Assembly: GCA_017303795.1 (NCBI GenBank)
Contig: JAFLBR010000010.1
Location: forward strand, 3,447-67,446
Source: Cytophagales bacterium
Lineage (GTDB): Bacteria; Bacteroidota; Bacteroidia; Cytophagales; Cyclobacteriaceae
Length of the DNA stretch: 64,000 nt
Direction: 5' to 3'
Made by a program: the position numbers and the translations under genes. The notes beneath the pieces were generated by a model, which saw only the letters and a program-made list of their open reading frames with translations, made no database searches and had not been told where the DNA came from. The stretch's first letter is position 1. The number at the start of each line of letters is the position of its first letter. Below, in pieces: positions 49,120 through 58,508 of this stretch.

Positions 49120-49971
49120 TTAACGAATTGTCTTGATGTACTTGATTGAATTCTCAATGCTTTGCATCGAATTTACCGGATAGGTTTCCTGTTCAATGAA
49201 GTAGTTTTTTAATCCAGCCTTCTTCGCCTGCGCAAAAAGTTTGGTAAAATCAATCGAACCGGTGCCTACATCGGCATTGCGATCCTGATTTGCTTTATCC
49301 ATATCCTTTACATGCCACAATGGGAACCGACCCGGATGTTTTTCGAAGTAAGCCACCGGATCTTTACCCGCACGCACTACCCAATAAATATCCATTTCAA
49401 TGCTCACCAGTTTTGGATCGAGCAGTGTAAGCATTTCATCAAAAATTACTTTGCCTTCTACCTGTTCAAATTCAAACGCATGATTGTGATAGCCCATTTT
49501 CAATTTGTACTTCTTTGCTACTTCACCGGCTTTGTTTAACACTTCGCAGGTGCGCTTTAAGTCATCCAGTGTGGCATAATACTTTTTATCCATCCACGGC
49601 ACAACCACAAACTTCTGCCCTATTGCTTTGGCATCGGCACATACTTGTTCCCAACCGCTTTCGGCCAGGTTAATTCCATAATGGCCACTCACTACTTTTA
49701 CACCGAGGGTATCGAGGTAGCTTTTAAATTCTGCAACCGGCATTCCGAATAGTTGTCCGTTGTTATAGCCATACGTTTCTACTTCGGTATAACCCCAGGC
49801 TGCAACCGATTTTAAAACTCCTTTCGGATCGTTACCGATTACATCGCGCAACGAGTAAAGTTGCAAGCCAACAGGTTTAGCTTTTCCTTTTGCTTCTGCA
49901 AAAAAAGAAGGCAGCGTAAGTAACCCGGCAGTTGCCAAGGCTGAACTTTGAATAAATCGTCTTCTATCCAT
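49120..49971 (-). CDS. Secreted sugar phosphate isomerase/epimerase-like TIM barrel
   Basis: 283 aa. N-terminal DRRRFIQSSALATAGLL is a Tat-like export signal. The TIM barrel starts at KPVGLQLYSLRDV, with metal-ligand-type residues in MGYHNHAFEFE, VSIEMDIYWVVRAG, PLWHVKDMD and NYFIEQETYP, as in xylose-isomerase-like enzymes. Members act on sugars or sugar derivatives; a periplasmic place is unusual but common in Bacteroidota. Same strand and close to the TonB receptor. Confidence 0.88.
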   Translation of the reverse strand: MDRRRFIQSSALATAGLLTLPSFFAEAKGKAKPVGLQLYSLRDVIGNDPKGVLKSVAAWGYTEVETYGYNNGQLFGMPVAEFKSYLDTLGVKVVSGHYGINLAESGWEQVCADAKAIGQKFVVVPWMDKKYYATLDDLKRTCEVLNKAGEVAKKYKLKMGYHNHAFEFEQVEGKVIFDEMLTLLDPKLVSIEMDIYWVVRAGKDPVAYFEKHPGRFPLWHVKDMDKANQDRNADVGTGSIDFTKLFAQAKKAGLKNYFIEQETYPVNSMQSIENSIKYIKTIR

Positions 49972-50024
49972 AAAATTTTTTATTAATATTTTTTACTAAC
50001 TGAAGTTATGTGACCCTGTGTATT

Positions 50025-50071
50025 AGGCGTCAAGACGGCTATTAACTTTAGCAAATAGCCGTCAGACGCCT
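50025..50071. terminator. Hairpin between the fusion-dehydrogenase and isomerase genes
   Basis: Arms 50025-50043 and 50054-50071 pair over AGGCGTC and GACGGCTATT with a small internal loop. It lies just past the stop of the 1,112-aa gene. The T-run is weak, so it may terminate transcription or stabilise mRNA ends. Confidence 0.55.
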
Positions 50072-50081
50072 CTTATAAAAA

Positions 50082-53000
50082 TCATTTACCCAGTGTAAGT
50101 TGACTAAACATAAACAGGTTATCGTCACCTGCCTGATCGTTTTTAAACACCAACACAACATTGTGTTTACCGCTAACCGGTTTAAACCCAATTCCAGATG
50201 GTCGCATGTTTACACCGGCCTGCACTTCAATTTTGGGTGCATTCGCAAAACTTACGGTTCCTAACTTAGTTCCTTCTTTCGAATCGAGCCACACTTCAAT
50301 TGTTCCACTCTTCATATTGCCCATTTCGGCAATTACAAAACTCATGGAACTCACTCCGGTTAAATCTACATCGGCAAAGGTAGCCGTTGCATTGTTCTTG
50401 ATGTTCTCAGCAATCTGAAACCCACCCGCATTCAATTTACGTGCGCCACCCGTAAGCGTAGCTTGACCTGCCGATAACACCGGTGATTTAAACACATATT
50501 GTTTTGTGGTACTAAGCGAAGGCATTCCATTCGCTCCGGAATCTTCGTAGGTAGCTGTAAGCACATATGCTGAAGTTGCAGCTGGACCAGGAGGTGGTGC
50601 AACGGCAAACGATGACTTGCCACTCAAAGGCAAACTCTTTACCGCATCTTCTTTGGCTAATGATAAGATGTATTCTACCATTTGTACGGTTTGGGCTTTT
50701 GTTAACTGCGGATGCGCAGCCATCGCCACTTCGCCCCAGTTTCCTGAGCCACCATTTAAAATTTTATCGCTCAGCACTTCGGTAGCGCGTACATCCTTTG
50801 CATACCGTTTAGCTACATCGCGATAGCTTGGCCCTGCCGATTTCTGATCAACCAAATGGCAAGACTTACAATCGCTTTCTGCGATCAGCAATTTACCAGG
50901 CAACTCTGCCCGTTGATGGCCTTGCGCAATCGCGGTCATGTCATAACCTTGCGGATGATAGTCCATGGTAACTTTTACACGCTCGGCAGCAATCTTGCCA
51001 TCAGCCGTAGAACCATCTTCTTTATCGGTTACGGTCACTTTATAATCAATTGCACTACCCTGAATGTAATGATCGGTATTTCCGCTTACTGAAATTTCGA
51101 TAGCCGGAGGTTCATTGCCTGCTATGATCACAATCTCACCCGATGCTTTTGCGCCTTTTGCATCAATAGCTGTAATCTTTGGCCGGTAGATACCCGCTTT
51201 ATCAAAGTTAAATTTGAAATCAGGCGTAGTGGATTTTGTAACCACACCATTCAAATCCATTTCATACGAAACTGCATCGCCATCCGGATCGGTTGTGCCC
51301 GCAGCTGAAACTGTTCCTTCCAAAGGCAAGGCACCAGAAATTTTGCTGGCGCTTACTACCACTTGTGGCGGGCGGTTGCCACCATTAAAATCAATCCGCG
51401 ATAAGCGTGCATCCTGATTTTGTTTAAACCATTGTGTACCGTACTCCAGCGTGTACAACTTACCATCGGGCCCAAAAGCCATATCGATAATGTTGTTGAA
51501 TTGCATGTTGGGCAGGAAAGGTTCTATATCCATGATGGCGCCTTTTTCATTCATGGTAACCAAATGCATCCAGTTGCGCATCCAATCGTAGATGATCAGC
51601 TTACCATCAAAATATTCTGGATATGCTTCAGCCTTCCCTTTAAAATCTTCTGAATAATAAACCGGCCCGGCCATAGCATTACGACCACCGGTTTTCATTA
51701 ACGGAAAATCCGGTGAAGCATCATAAGGATACCAGATAAACGGAGCGCTTACTGAAGGTAATTCAGTTTTACCGGTATTGTTGGGCGATGTATTGATGGG
51801 GTTGTTGGGATTGTGCTTTGCACCTGTAGTCTTGGTTTCAAAATCATGTTTTCCATAGGCATAGTTACCACCCACAAACAAAGGCCAGCCAAAGTAACCG
51901 GCTTTCTGCGCCTGGTTCACTTCATCGTAACCGCGGGGGCCACGTTCCTCACTATCGTTACCGGCATCAGGGCCAACTTCACCCCAATAAAGAAATCCGG
52001 TTTTACGATCAACCGAAATCCGGTAAGGGTTACGATTACCCATTACATAAATTTCAGGTCTTGTTTTGTCTTCACCTTTCGGGAAAAGGTTGCCTTCCGG
52101 AATTGTATAGGAACCATCGGCTTGTGGTTTAATGCGAAGAATTTTTCCGCGCAGATCGTTGGTGTTGGAAGATGTTCCTTGTGCATCGAATGGTGAGCGG
52201 CCCGCACGTTCATCAGCAGGACTAAATCCATCCGATTCAAACGGACTGGTATTATCGCCTGTTGATAAGAATAGATTTCCATCAGGTGCAAATGTGAGTG
52301 AGCCGCCCGTGTGGCAACATTTATCGCGTTGCGTAGGCACTTCCAGTATTTGTACTTCACTGGCCTGATCTACCTTCTTACCATCAAATACAAAGCGTGA
52401 TAATACGTTTGCCGATTTTTCGGGATGCGAGTAATAGATGTAAACCCAATTGTTCTTTGCAAAATCCGGATCGGTTGTAATACCCAACATACCATCTTCA
52501 AACTTAGTCCACACATTGAATGTGTTGATAAGGCTGATAGAATCCGTACCTGGGCTGTATAGTTTAACAGCACCCTTGCGTTCGATAAAAATGATGCGGC
52601 TATCCGGCAGAATAGTCATCTCGGTAGGCTCATCGAAATTATTACCCAACACATTTTTTGTAAACCGGTTTTCTTCGGGCACACGTTTAGCGCGTGCTTT
52701 CGCGAAGTCAGGTTTCTTCTCACCAATAGCATATTTTATTCCCTGATATAAATGACTCAGGAATAGTTCTTCACTAAACGATTCATCAGTATGACCGAGG
52801 CCGGTATAAAATGAACGACCACCATCAAAATCATGATACCAGGCAATAGGATGGTTTTCTCCATTCTCGCCACCTTTATAACTGGATTCGTCCAGATTGT
52901 ATAAAACAGTTATCTCGTCCGAAATCTTTTTGTAGTTGTACAATTCATCGGTGCGAATCCATTCGTCCGGTAAATTGTCTTCACCAAATGGTTTTACCTT

Positions 53001-53420
53001 TTTAAACTTTGCTTCCTGAATTTGTGGGTGACTTTTAAAATACGCTCCCACCAGTTTGCCATACCACCACCAATCGTATTCAGTATCTGCGGCAGCGTGA
53101 ATCCCCACATAACCTCCACCCGATTGAATGAACTGCATGAATTGATTTTGCTGGGCCTGATCCAATACATCCCCTGTGGTGCTCAGGAAAATTACTGCGC
53201 GGTATTTCTTAAGATTTTCGGCTGTAAACACATCGGCCGATTCGGTGGTATCCACACCAAAACCTTTTTCGGCACCCAGTTTAATCAAAGCTGCTTTACC
53301 AGCTTCAATGGATTGATGCCGGAAGCCTTTTGTTTTTGAGAACACCAGCACGCGCGGAGGTTCTTGCGTGCAAGAGTAAAAAAGAATGCAACAACCGAGA
53401 AGTACTAATAGTTTTTTCAT
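50082..53420 (-). CDS. Multidomain lipoprotein: ThuA, PQQ-dependent sugar dehydrogenase-like, PKD, cytochrome c and CBM6-like
   Basis: 1,112 aa. Lipobox FYSC near residue 16. ThuA-like domain ~23-235 (RVLVFSKTKGFRHQSIEAG, GGGYVGIHAAADTEYDWWW). A six-bladed PQQ sugar-dehydrogenase-like propeller ~255-675 (GMLGITTDPDFAKNNWVYIY, GNRNPYRISVD). A PKD domain ~690-765. A cytochrome c with CxxCH near residue 850 (DCKSCHLVDQ). A C-terminal carbohydrate-binding domain of CBM6/CBM35 type ~975-1,110. A plausible role is periplasmic oxidation of a polysaccharide-derived sugar, with electrons passed to the cytochrome domain. Separate transcription from the DUF1080 gene is suggested by a terminator at 53455-53482. 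Confidence 0.92.
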   Translation of the reverse strand: MKKLLVLLGCCILFYSCTQEPPRVLVFSKTKGFRHQSIEAGKAALIKLGAEKGFGVDTTESADVFTAENLKKYRAVIFLSTTGDVLDQAQQNQFMQFIQSGGGYVGIHAAADTEYDWWWYGKLVGAYFKSHPQIQEAKFKKVKPFGEDNLPDEWIRTDELYNYKKISDEITVLYNLDESSYKGGENGENHPIAWYHDFDGGRSFYTGLGHTDESFSEELFLSHLYQGIKYAIGEKKPDFAKARAKRVPEENRFTKNVLGNNFDEPTEMTILPDSRIIFIERKGAVKLYSPGTDSISLINTFNVWTKFEDGMLGITTDPDFAKNNWVYIYYSHPEKSANVLSRFVFDGKKVDQASEVQILEVPTQRDKCCHTGGSLTFAPDGNLFLSTGDNTSPFESDGFSPADERAGRSPFDAQGTSSNTNDLRGKILRIKPQADGSYTIPEGNLFPKGEDKTRPEIYVMGNRNPYRISVDRKTGFLYWGEVGPDAGNDSEERGPRGYDEVNQAQKAGYFGWPLFVGGNYAYGKHDFETKTTGAKHNPNNPINTSPNNTGKTELPSVSAPFIWYPYDASPDFPLMKTGGRNAMAGPVYYSEDFKGKAEAYPEYFDGKLIIYDWMRNWMHLVTMNEKGAIMDIEPFLPNMQFNNIIDMAFGPDGKLYTLEYGTQWFKQNQDARLSRIDFNGGNRPPQVVVSASKISGALPLEGTVSAAGTTDPDGDAVSYEMDLNGVVTKSTTPDFKFNFDKAGIYRPKITAIDAKGAKASGEIVIIAGNEPPAIEISVSGNTDHYIQGSAIDYKVTVTDKEDGSTADGKIAAERVKVTMDYHPQGYDMTAIAQGHQRAELPGKLLIAESDCKSCHLVDQKSAGPSYRDVAKRYAKDVRATEVLSDKILNGGSGNWGEVAMAAHPQLTKAQTVQMVEYILSLAKEDAVKSLPLSGKSSFAVAPPPGPAATSAYVLTATYEDSGANGMPSLSTTKQYVFKSPVLSAGQATLTGGARKLNAGGFQIAENIKNNATATFADVDLTGVSSMSFVIAEMGNMKSGTIEVWLDSKEGTKLGTVSFANAPKIEVQAGVNMRPSGIGFKPVSGKHNVVLVFKNDQAGDDNLFMFSQLTLGK

Positions 53421-53454
53421 GTGAATACGATGAATTGAGAATGTTGTTTTGAAA

Positions 53455-53482
53455 AAAACCTCTTTAAAACTAAAGAGGTTTT
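53455..53482 (-). terminator. Rho-independent terminator after the DUF1080 gene
   Basis: Stem AAAACCTCTTT (53455-53465) / AAAGAGGTTTT (53472-53482). On the minus strand a T-run follows. Its right arm overlaps the last codons of the DUF1080 gene. Confidence 0.88.
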
Positions 53483-54171
53483 ATTTTAATATTTCTATAC
53501 CAAACCTGATCGCCATGATCTTGTAAGGAAATTTTGCCTTTTGAAAACTTACCAAAGCCAGGCATACTTTTGAATTTACTACCCGCAACCAATGCATCCC
53601 ATTCTGGTGTGTGCATGGTAAACTCAACTGTTTTTACACCGTTAAGCCAAAACTCAAACTTGCCTTTATTGGAAATTAATCGGGCTGCATTCCACTCGCC
53701 AGCAGGCTTAACCGTTTCCTTCGAACACGAAATCAAATCATACAAATCGCCAGCACGATGTTTGATAATTTTTGCATCGGGATGGCACGTGTTGTCCAAC
53801 ACTTGCATTTCCGGGCCAGTCATCCAAATGTATTTATACTCATCAGATTCCTGAGCATTGAAAATTACACCACTGTTTCCACAAGCCTGAATTTTCCATT
53901 CGAGGTATAACTCGTAGTTTTCAAATTCCTGATCGGTTACCAGATCGCCACCTTTTTCTTCTTTGTTTGAGGTATCCAGAAAAAGTGCCTCGTCAGAAAT
54001 TTTCCATGCAGCACCTACTTTATCGGATTTAAAGGTATGCCAGCCATTCGTGGTTTTGCCATCAAACAAAAGTTGCCAACCGGCTTTCTTTTCTTTTGAT
54101 GTAAGCGTGTTGTGTTGAGCCTGCGCTGAAAAGACAATTAAACTCAAAACAAGTATTGTAAGTCTCTTCAT
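53470..54171 (-). CDS. DUF1080 (3-keto-disaccharide hydrolase-type) secreted protein
   Basis: 233 aa if started at the ATG at 54171, which begins a clean signal peptide (MKRLTILVLSLIVFSAQAQ); an upstream ATG at 54192 is in frame but overlaps the cytochrome c gene. The domain has GWQLLFDGKTTNGWHTFKSD and YELYLEWKIQACGNSGVIFN, the family hallmarks, and a final strand region QVWYRNIKIKPL. DUF1080 proteins are linked to hydrolysis of 3-keto-glycosides. Last gene of the operon starting at 56830. Confidence 0.9.
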   Translation of the reverse strand: MKRLTILVLSLIVFSAQAQHNTLTSKEKKAGWQLLFDGKTTNGWHTFKSDKVGAAWKISDEALFLDTSNKEEKGGDLVTDQEFENYELYLEWKIQACGNSGVIFNAQESDEYKYIWMTGPEMQVLDNTCHPDAKIIKHRAGDLYDLISCSKETVKPAGEWNAARLISNKGKFEFWLNGVKTVEFTMHTPEWDALVAGSKFKSMPGFGKFSKGKISLQDHGDQVWYRNIKIKPL

Positions 54172-54172
54172 C

Positions 54173-54583
54173 TTAATGTTCTGTTTCACCATCTAACGAT
54201 AGTACATAGCGGGCCATCTTCTCTGCATCAATCTGCGAAAGATCAGCATGTGGCGACATTGGGATTTCGCCCCACACACCTGTGCCACCCTCCATAATTT
54301 TTTTTGCTAAGTAAGTAACATTAGCTGCAGTGAACTCATATTTTTTTGCAACCTCGGTATGTGCTGGGCCAATCAATTTATTGGTAGCATGATGACAGGT
54401 TTTGCAATCGCTGGCTTTTACCAACGCCTCGCCTTGTGCAATTACATCAACCGCTTGTACTGGTGCTGTACTTTCATCGGGTGTACCATAATCTTCGGTT
54501 TGTGTTTCGGCTTTCTTAGAACCACAATACATCAGCGTTAACGCTAGCACAACGGCAACTACTATTGAGATTTTATTTTTCAT
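54173..54583 (-). CDS. Class I cytochrome c lipoprotein
   Basis: 136 aa. Signal with lipobox LTLMYC (Cys20), a short acidic linker, then haem site C60-K-T-C63-H64. A likely Met ligand is in GTGVWGEIPMSPH, with ARYVLSL near the end. Carries electrons in the periplasm. It shares the haem-domain pattern (GEIPMSPH versus GEVAMAAH) with the cytochrome domain of the neighbouring fusion protein. In operon with the isomerase and oxidoreductase. Confidence 0.92.
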   Translation of the reverse strand: MKNKISIVVAVVLALTLMYCGSKKAETQTEDYGTPDESTAPVQAVDVIAQGEALVKASDCKTCHHATNKLIGPAHTEVAKKYEFTAANVTYLAKKIMEGGTGVWGEIPMSPHADLSQIDAEKMARYVLSLDGETEH

Positions 54584-54613
54584 TGGGGATTGTTATTTAG
54601 TATGATATCAATT

Positions 54614-55669
54614 TTAACTCAGACCTAACACTTTTTTATTGAGTGAAGGATTCTTTCCAGTCGATGCAAAATCATCAAATGCTTTTTCGGTTACCCGAAT
54701 GATGTGGTCTTTAATAAACGGTGCACCTTCTGCTGCGCCTTGTTCAGGATGTTTGATGCAACACTCCCACTCCAACACAGCCCAACCGCTGTAATCGTAT
54801 TGAGCCATTTTGGTAAAGATAGATTGGAAGTCAACCTGACCATCGCCAAGCGAACGGAAACGCCCCGGACGGTTTACCCAATCCTGAAAGCCACCATACA
54901 CACCGCTCTTACCGGTAGGGTTAAACTCGGCATCCTTTACGTGAAACATTTTAATGAAAGAATGATAGAAGTCGATGTATTGCAGGTAATCTAATTGCTG
55001 CAATACAAAGTGACTTGGATCATATAAAATATTTGCGCGTGTATGTTTACCAGTTGCTTCCCAGAAACGCTCGAAGGTTATACCATCGTGTAAATCTTCG
55101 CCCGGATGGATTTCATAACACACATCTACACCTACTTTATCGAACGCATTAAGAATGGGCAGCCAACGTTTGGCTAATTCTTTAAAGCCATCTTCCACCA
55201 ATCCGGCAGGACGCTGCGGCCAGGGATAAACTGTATGCCAAATCAACGCACCCGAAAAAGTTGCGTGTGCATTCAACCCTAAATTTTTACTGGCTTTAGC
55301 TGCAAGTTTTAATTGATCTACTGCCCAGGCTGTTCTTTCTTTCGGTTTACCGTGTACGGATTTCGGTGCAAAACCATCGAACATCACATCATAAGCAGGA
55401 TGAACAGCTACCAGTTGTCCTTGCAGGTGTGTGGATAGTTCCGTTATCTGCAAACCACATGATTCAACTGTTTCGCGAATCTCATCGGCATAGTCTTTAC
55501 TCTCGGCAGCTTTTCTTAAATCGATGCAGCGGCTATCCCACGTAGGAATCTGCACGCCTACATAGCCAAGTGAAGCTACCCACTTGCAAATAGATTTAAG
55601 GTTGTTGAATGGAGGTTCATCGCCCATGAACTGGGCCAAAAAAATTCCAGGGCCTTTTAATGTCTTCAT
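54614..55669 (-). CDS. Sugar phosphate isomerase/epimerase family protein (xylose-isomerase-like TIM barrel)
   Basis: 351 aa, cytosolic (no signal). TIM-barrel pieces: VGVQIPTWDSRCIDL, LQITELSTHLQGQLV, VCYEIHPGEDLHDG, ANILYDPSHFVLQQL, IKMFHVKDAEFNP, WAVLEWECC. Conserved Glu, Asp and His residues in these segments form the divalent-metal site. Probably epimerises or isomerises a sugar intermediate next to the oxidoreductase, whose stop is only 3 bp upstream. Confidence 0.9.
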   Translation of the reverse strand: MKTLKGPGIFLAQFMGDEPPFNNLKSICKWVASLGYVGVQIPTWDSRCIDLRKAAESKDYADEIRETVESCGLQITELSTHLQGQLVAVHPAYDVMFDGFAPKSVHGKPKERTAWAVDQLKLAAKASKNLGLNAHATFSGALIWHTVYPWPQRPAGLVEDGFKELAKRWLPILNAFDKVGVDVCYEIHPGEDLHDGITFERFWEATGKHTRANILYDPSHFVLQQLDYLQYIDFYHSFIKMFHVKDAEFNPTGKSGVYGGFQDWVNRPGRFRSLGDGQVDFQSIFTKMAQYDYSGWAVLEWECCIKHPEQGAAEGAPFIKDHIIRVTEKAFDDFASTGKNPSLNKKVLGLS

Positions 55670-55672
55670 AAC

Positions 55673-56830
55673 TTAAACTTCAAATGGAGTCCACTTTTCT
55701 TTACTCTGTCCGCTCTTCACTACATTATCGATAAACGCCATACCGCGGATACCATCATCCACCGAAGGGAAATCAATATGCTCAGAAGCTTTGGTACCAT
55801 CAATCTTAGCCGTTAACGCTAAAGCAAAATTGCGATAGAGATTTGCAAACGCTTCGAGGTAACCTTCGGGGTGCCCAGCCGGAGTGCGCGTGTTAAACTG
55901 TGCTTCAGGATGTATGAATCCATTTGTACCGGCACGATAAATCTGCGTGGGTTTATCCAGCCATTTCACCAATAAGGTATTGGGTTCTTGCTGCGACCAC
56001 TCCAAACCACCGTTCTCGCCATACACCCGAATCTTCAAAGCGTTTTCTTCACCAGCTGCAACCTGTGAAGCCATCAACACACCAGCGCCACCGTTATCAA
56101 ACTTCAATAACACGTTGCCATCATCATCTAATGCACGGCCCGGAACCATAATGTTCAGGTCGGCACATAAGTGCGTAATTTTTAAACCCGTAATGAACTC
56201 CGCTAAATGCGCAGCGTGAGTTCCAATGTCGCCCATTGCGCCAGCTTTGCCCGAACGTTTTGGATCGGTACGCCAGGCAGCCTGTGCGTTACCTTCTCTT
56301 TCGCTCATTTTACTCAACCAGCCTTGCGGATATTCCACATATACTTTGCGGATTTTTCCGAAGATGCCATCGCGAACCATCGCGCGGGCTTCACGCACCA
56401 TCGGGTAACCCGAATACGTATGCGTTAAGCAAAGCAACAAACCTGTTTCCTGAACTTTCTTTTTTAGTTGACGGGCTTCGTCTAATGTAAATGCAATTGG
56501 CTTTTCAATCACCACATGGAAACCTTTTTCCATGGCAAGCATGGCCGGGGCAAAGTGTGCAAAGTTGGGCGTAACAATGGTTACAAAATCAATGCGCTTA
56601 TCGGCCGGGAGTTTACTCTCCTTTTCAATCATCTCCTCGAATGTGGTGTAGGTTCTGTCTTCCGACAGGAACAACATTTTACCACTTTCTTTGGCCACTT
56701 CCGGGTTGATACTGAGGGCTCCGGCAACAACTTCAATCAGCCCGTCCATATTGGCGGCCAGCCGGTGAATTGATCCGATGAAGGCATCTTTTCCTCCACC
56801 AACCATTCCCATTCTTAGTTTTCTATTCAT
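55673..56830 (-). CDS. Gfo/Idh/MocA family NAD(P)-dependent oxidoreductase
   Basis: 385 aa. N-terminal Rossmann fold ([20 protein letters not shown]), catalytic-region [17 protein letters not shown] with the EKP motif, and a second domain with [19 protein letters not shown]. These enzymes oxidise or reduce sugars at the C3 or other positions. It is first in a four-gene operon with the isomerase, cytochrome c and DUF1080 genes, a set that fits a 3-keto-sugar route. Confidence 0.93.
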   Translation of the reverse strand: MNRKLRMGMVGGGKDAFIGSIHRLAANMDGLIEVVAGALSINPEVAKESGKMLFLSEDRTYTTFEEMIEKESKLPADKRIDFVTIVTPNFAHFAPAMLAMEKGFHVVIEKPIAFTLDEARQLKKKVQETGLLLCLTHTYSGYPMVREARAMVRDGIFGKIRKVYVEYPQGWLSKMSEREGNAQAAWRTDPKRSGKAGAMGDIGTHAAHLAEFITGLKITHLCADLNIMVPGRALDDDGNVLLKFDNGGAGVLMASQVAAGEENALKIRVYGENGGLEWSQQEPNTLLVKWLDKPTQIYRAGTNGFIHPEAQFNTRTPAGHPEGYLEAFANLYRNFALALTAKIDGTKASEHIDFPSVDDGIRGMAFIDNVVKSGQSKEKWTPFEV

Positions 56831-56960
56831 GCGATTAGGCTCAGGTTATATTTAACAAGTAAGGTTAAAACGATATGGCGAAAAATACTGAAATAAATTT
56901 AACGGAATCGTTTGCAGTAATTTTAAATGGGCTTAAATCAAGAGAAATCTTGTTTTAAAA

Positions 56961-56990
56961 AATAACCACGGCTAAAGGCGCGTGGTTATT
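56961..56990 (-). terminator. Rho-independent terminator after xylA
   Basis: Stem AATAACCACG (56961-56970) / CGTGGTTATT (56981-56990), followed on the minus strand by a T-run. It lies 22 bp past the xylA stop. Confidence 0.88.
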
Positions 56991-57012
56991 AATTGCTGAT
57001 CTGTTTCTCTGT

Positions 57013-58341
57013 TTAAACAAACTTGTTCAACAGGTTTTCCAGATATTCTTGTTTTCCACTGATTTGCGCAGGTTCGCCATTTTTCAAAGCCAACTGGCGC
57101 AGCTCGCGTAAGCCGAGACTTCCGTTTTCGAACTTTTTGCCGTTGCCTCTATCAAACGAGGCGTATCGATCTTTCTTCAAGCTGGTAAGTTCTCCGTCTT
57201 CCAGAATAGCATGTGCAGCCAGCAAGGCTTTTGCAAAAGTGTCCATACCGCCAATGTGTGCATAGAAAATATCCACCAGGTCGGTTGAGTTTCTACGGGT
57301 TTTAGCATCGAAGTTTATGCCTCCGGTTTTAAAACCACCGGCCTGCAAAATCACCAGCATAGCTTCTGTAATTTCATATACGCTGTTCGGGAACTGATCG
57401 GTATCCCAACCGTTTTGGTTATCGCCCCGGTTTGCATCAATGCTTCCTAAAGCATTTGCATCGGCCGATACCTGCAATTCGTGATCGAACGTGTGGCTGG
57501 CGAGTGTAGCATGATTAACTTCTATGTTCAATTTAAAATCGTCCATCAGATTGAACTGGCGCAAAAAGTTAAGGCACGTTGCCGCATCAAAATCATATTG
57601 ATGTTTAGATGGCTCCATCGGTTTAGGTTCGATGTAGAACACACCTTTAAAGCCTTGCTTGCGGGCATAGTCGCGCGAGATTTGGAGGAACCGTGCCAGA
57701 TGTTCCTGTTCGCGTTTCATATTGGTATTCAACAACGACATGTAACCTTCTCTTCCGCCCCAGAATGTATAACCAGTGCCCCCTAATTCTATGGTTGCAT
57801 CAATGGCGTTTTTTACCTGGGCGGCTGCATGTGTTACCACATTAAAATCAGGGTTGGTTGCGGCACCATTCATGTAGCGTGGGTTACTGAAAAGGTTCGC
57901 TGTTCCCCATAGAAGCTTCACCCCTGAATCCGCTTGTTTCTGCTTGGCATAGTCCACAATCTTGCGAAGCCGTTTTTCTGATTCAGCAAGTGTTGGCGCT
58001 TCATCCACCAGGTCGTAATCGTGAAAGCAATAGAAAGGTGCACCGATTTTTGTAATGAATTCAAATGCAGCATCCATCTTATCATAAGCCCGTTGCACAG
58101 CATCACCGGCTTGTAACCACGGAAATTGTTTTGTGCCCGGTCCAAAAGGATCGCCACCTGTTCCGCAGAAGGTATGCCAGTAGGAAACAGCAAACCGCAG
58201 GTGCTCCTGCATAGTTTTACGGCCCACCTTTTTGTTGGGATTATAAAACTTAAACGCAAGCGGATTATCCGAATCTTTGCCTTCGTACTTGATGGCCCTA
58301 ATTCCTTTAAAGTACTCTTGTTTTCCTTTGATTACTTTCAT
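57013..58341 (-). CDS. xylA: Xylose isomerase
   Basis: 442 aa, class II length. Conserved [13 protein letters not shown]-type segment (the read is [13 protein letters not shown]), [19 protein letters not shown] with the catalytic region, and [15 protein letters not shown]. Converts D-xylose to D-xylulose with divalent metals, in the cytosol. It follows xylB on the same strand. The 145-bp gap between them holds a duplicated xylB end and hairpins. Confidence 0.97.
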   Translation of the reverse strand: MKVIKGKQEYFKGIRAIKYEGKDSDNPLAFKFYNPNKKVGRKTMQEHLRFAVSYWHTFCGTGGDPFGPGTKQFPWLQAGDAVQRAYDKMDAAFEFITKIGAPFYCFHDYDLVDEAPTLAESEKRLRKIVDYAKQKQADSGVKLLWGTANLFSNPRYMNGAATNPDFNVVTHAAAQVKNAIDATIELGGTGYTFWGGREGYMSLLNTNMKREQEHLARFLQISRDYARKQGFKGVFYIEPKPMEPSKHQYDFDAATCLNFLRQFNLMDDFKLNIEVNHATLASHTFDHELQVSADANALGSIDANRGDNQNGWDTDQFPNSVYEITEAMLVILQAGGFKTGGINFDAKTRRNSTDLVDIFYAHIGGMDTFAKALLAAHAILEDGELTSLKKDRYASFDRGNGKKFENGSLGLRELRQLALKNGEPAQISGKQEYLENLLNKFV

Positions 58342-58374
58342 GATTATTAGTTTTAAATTTTAACGATTGGTTTC

Positions 58375-58508
58375 TATTATCTACTAAGTTGCTCCTCTTG
58401 CTTCCAGTATCGTCTCCCGCTTCGGGGACGATGTGACTCCGAATTTGCATCGTCCTCTGCGAGAGACGATGCGGAAAATAAATTTATTATCTACTGAGTT
58501 GCTGCTCT
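58375..58508. repeat. Duplicated 3' end of xylB around a hairpin element
   Basis: 24-bp direct repeats at 58375-58398 and 58485-58508 (two differences; second copy begins TATTATCTACTGAGTT), 110 bp apart. The second is the true end of xylB. Between them are hairpins: ATCGTC...GACGAT (~58408-58431) and GCATCGTC...GACGATGC (58447-58472). The layout looks like a small element or a slippage duplication at the xylB stop. Confidence 0.75.
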
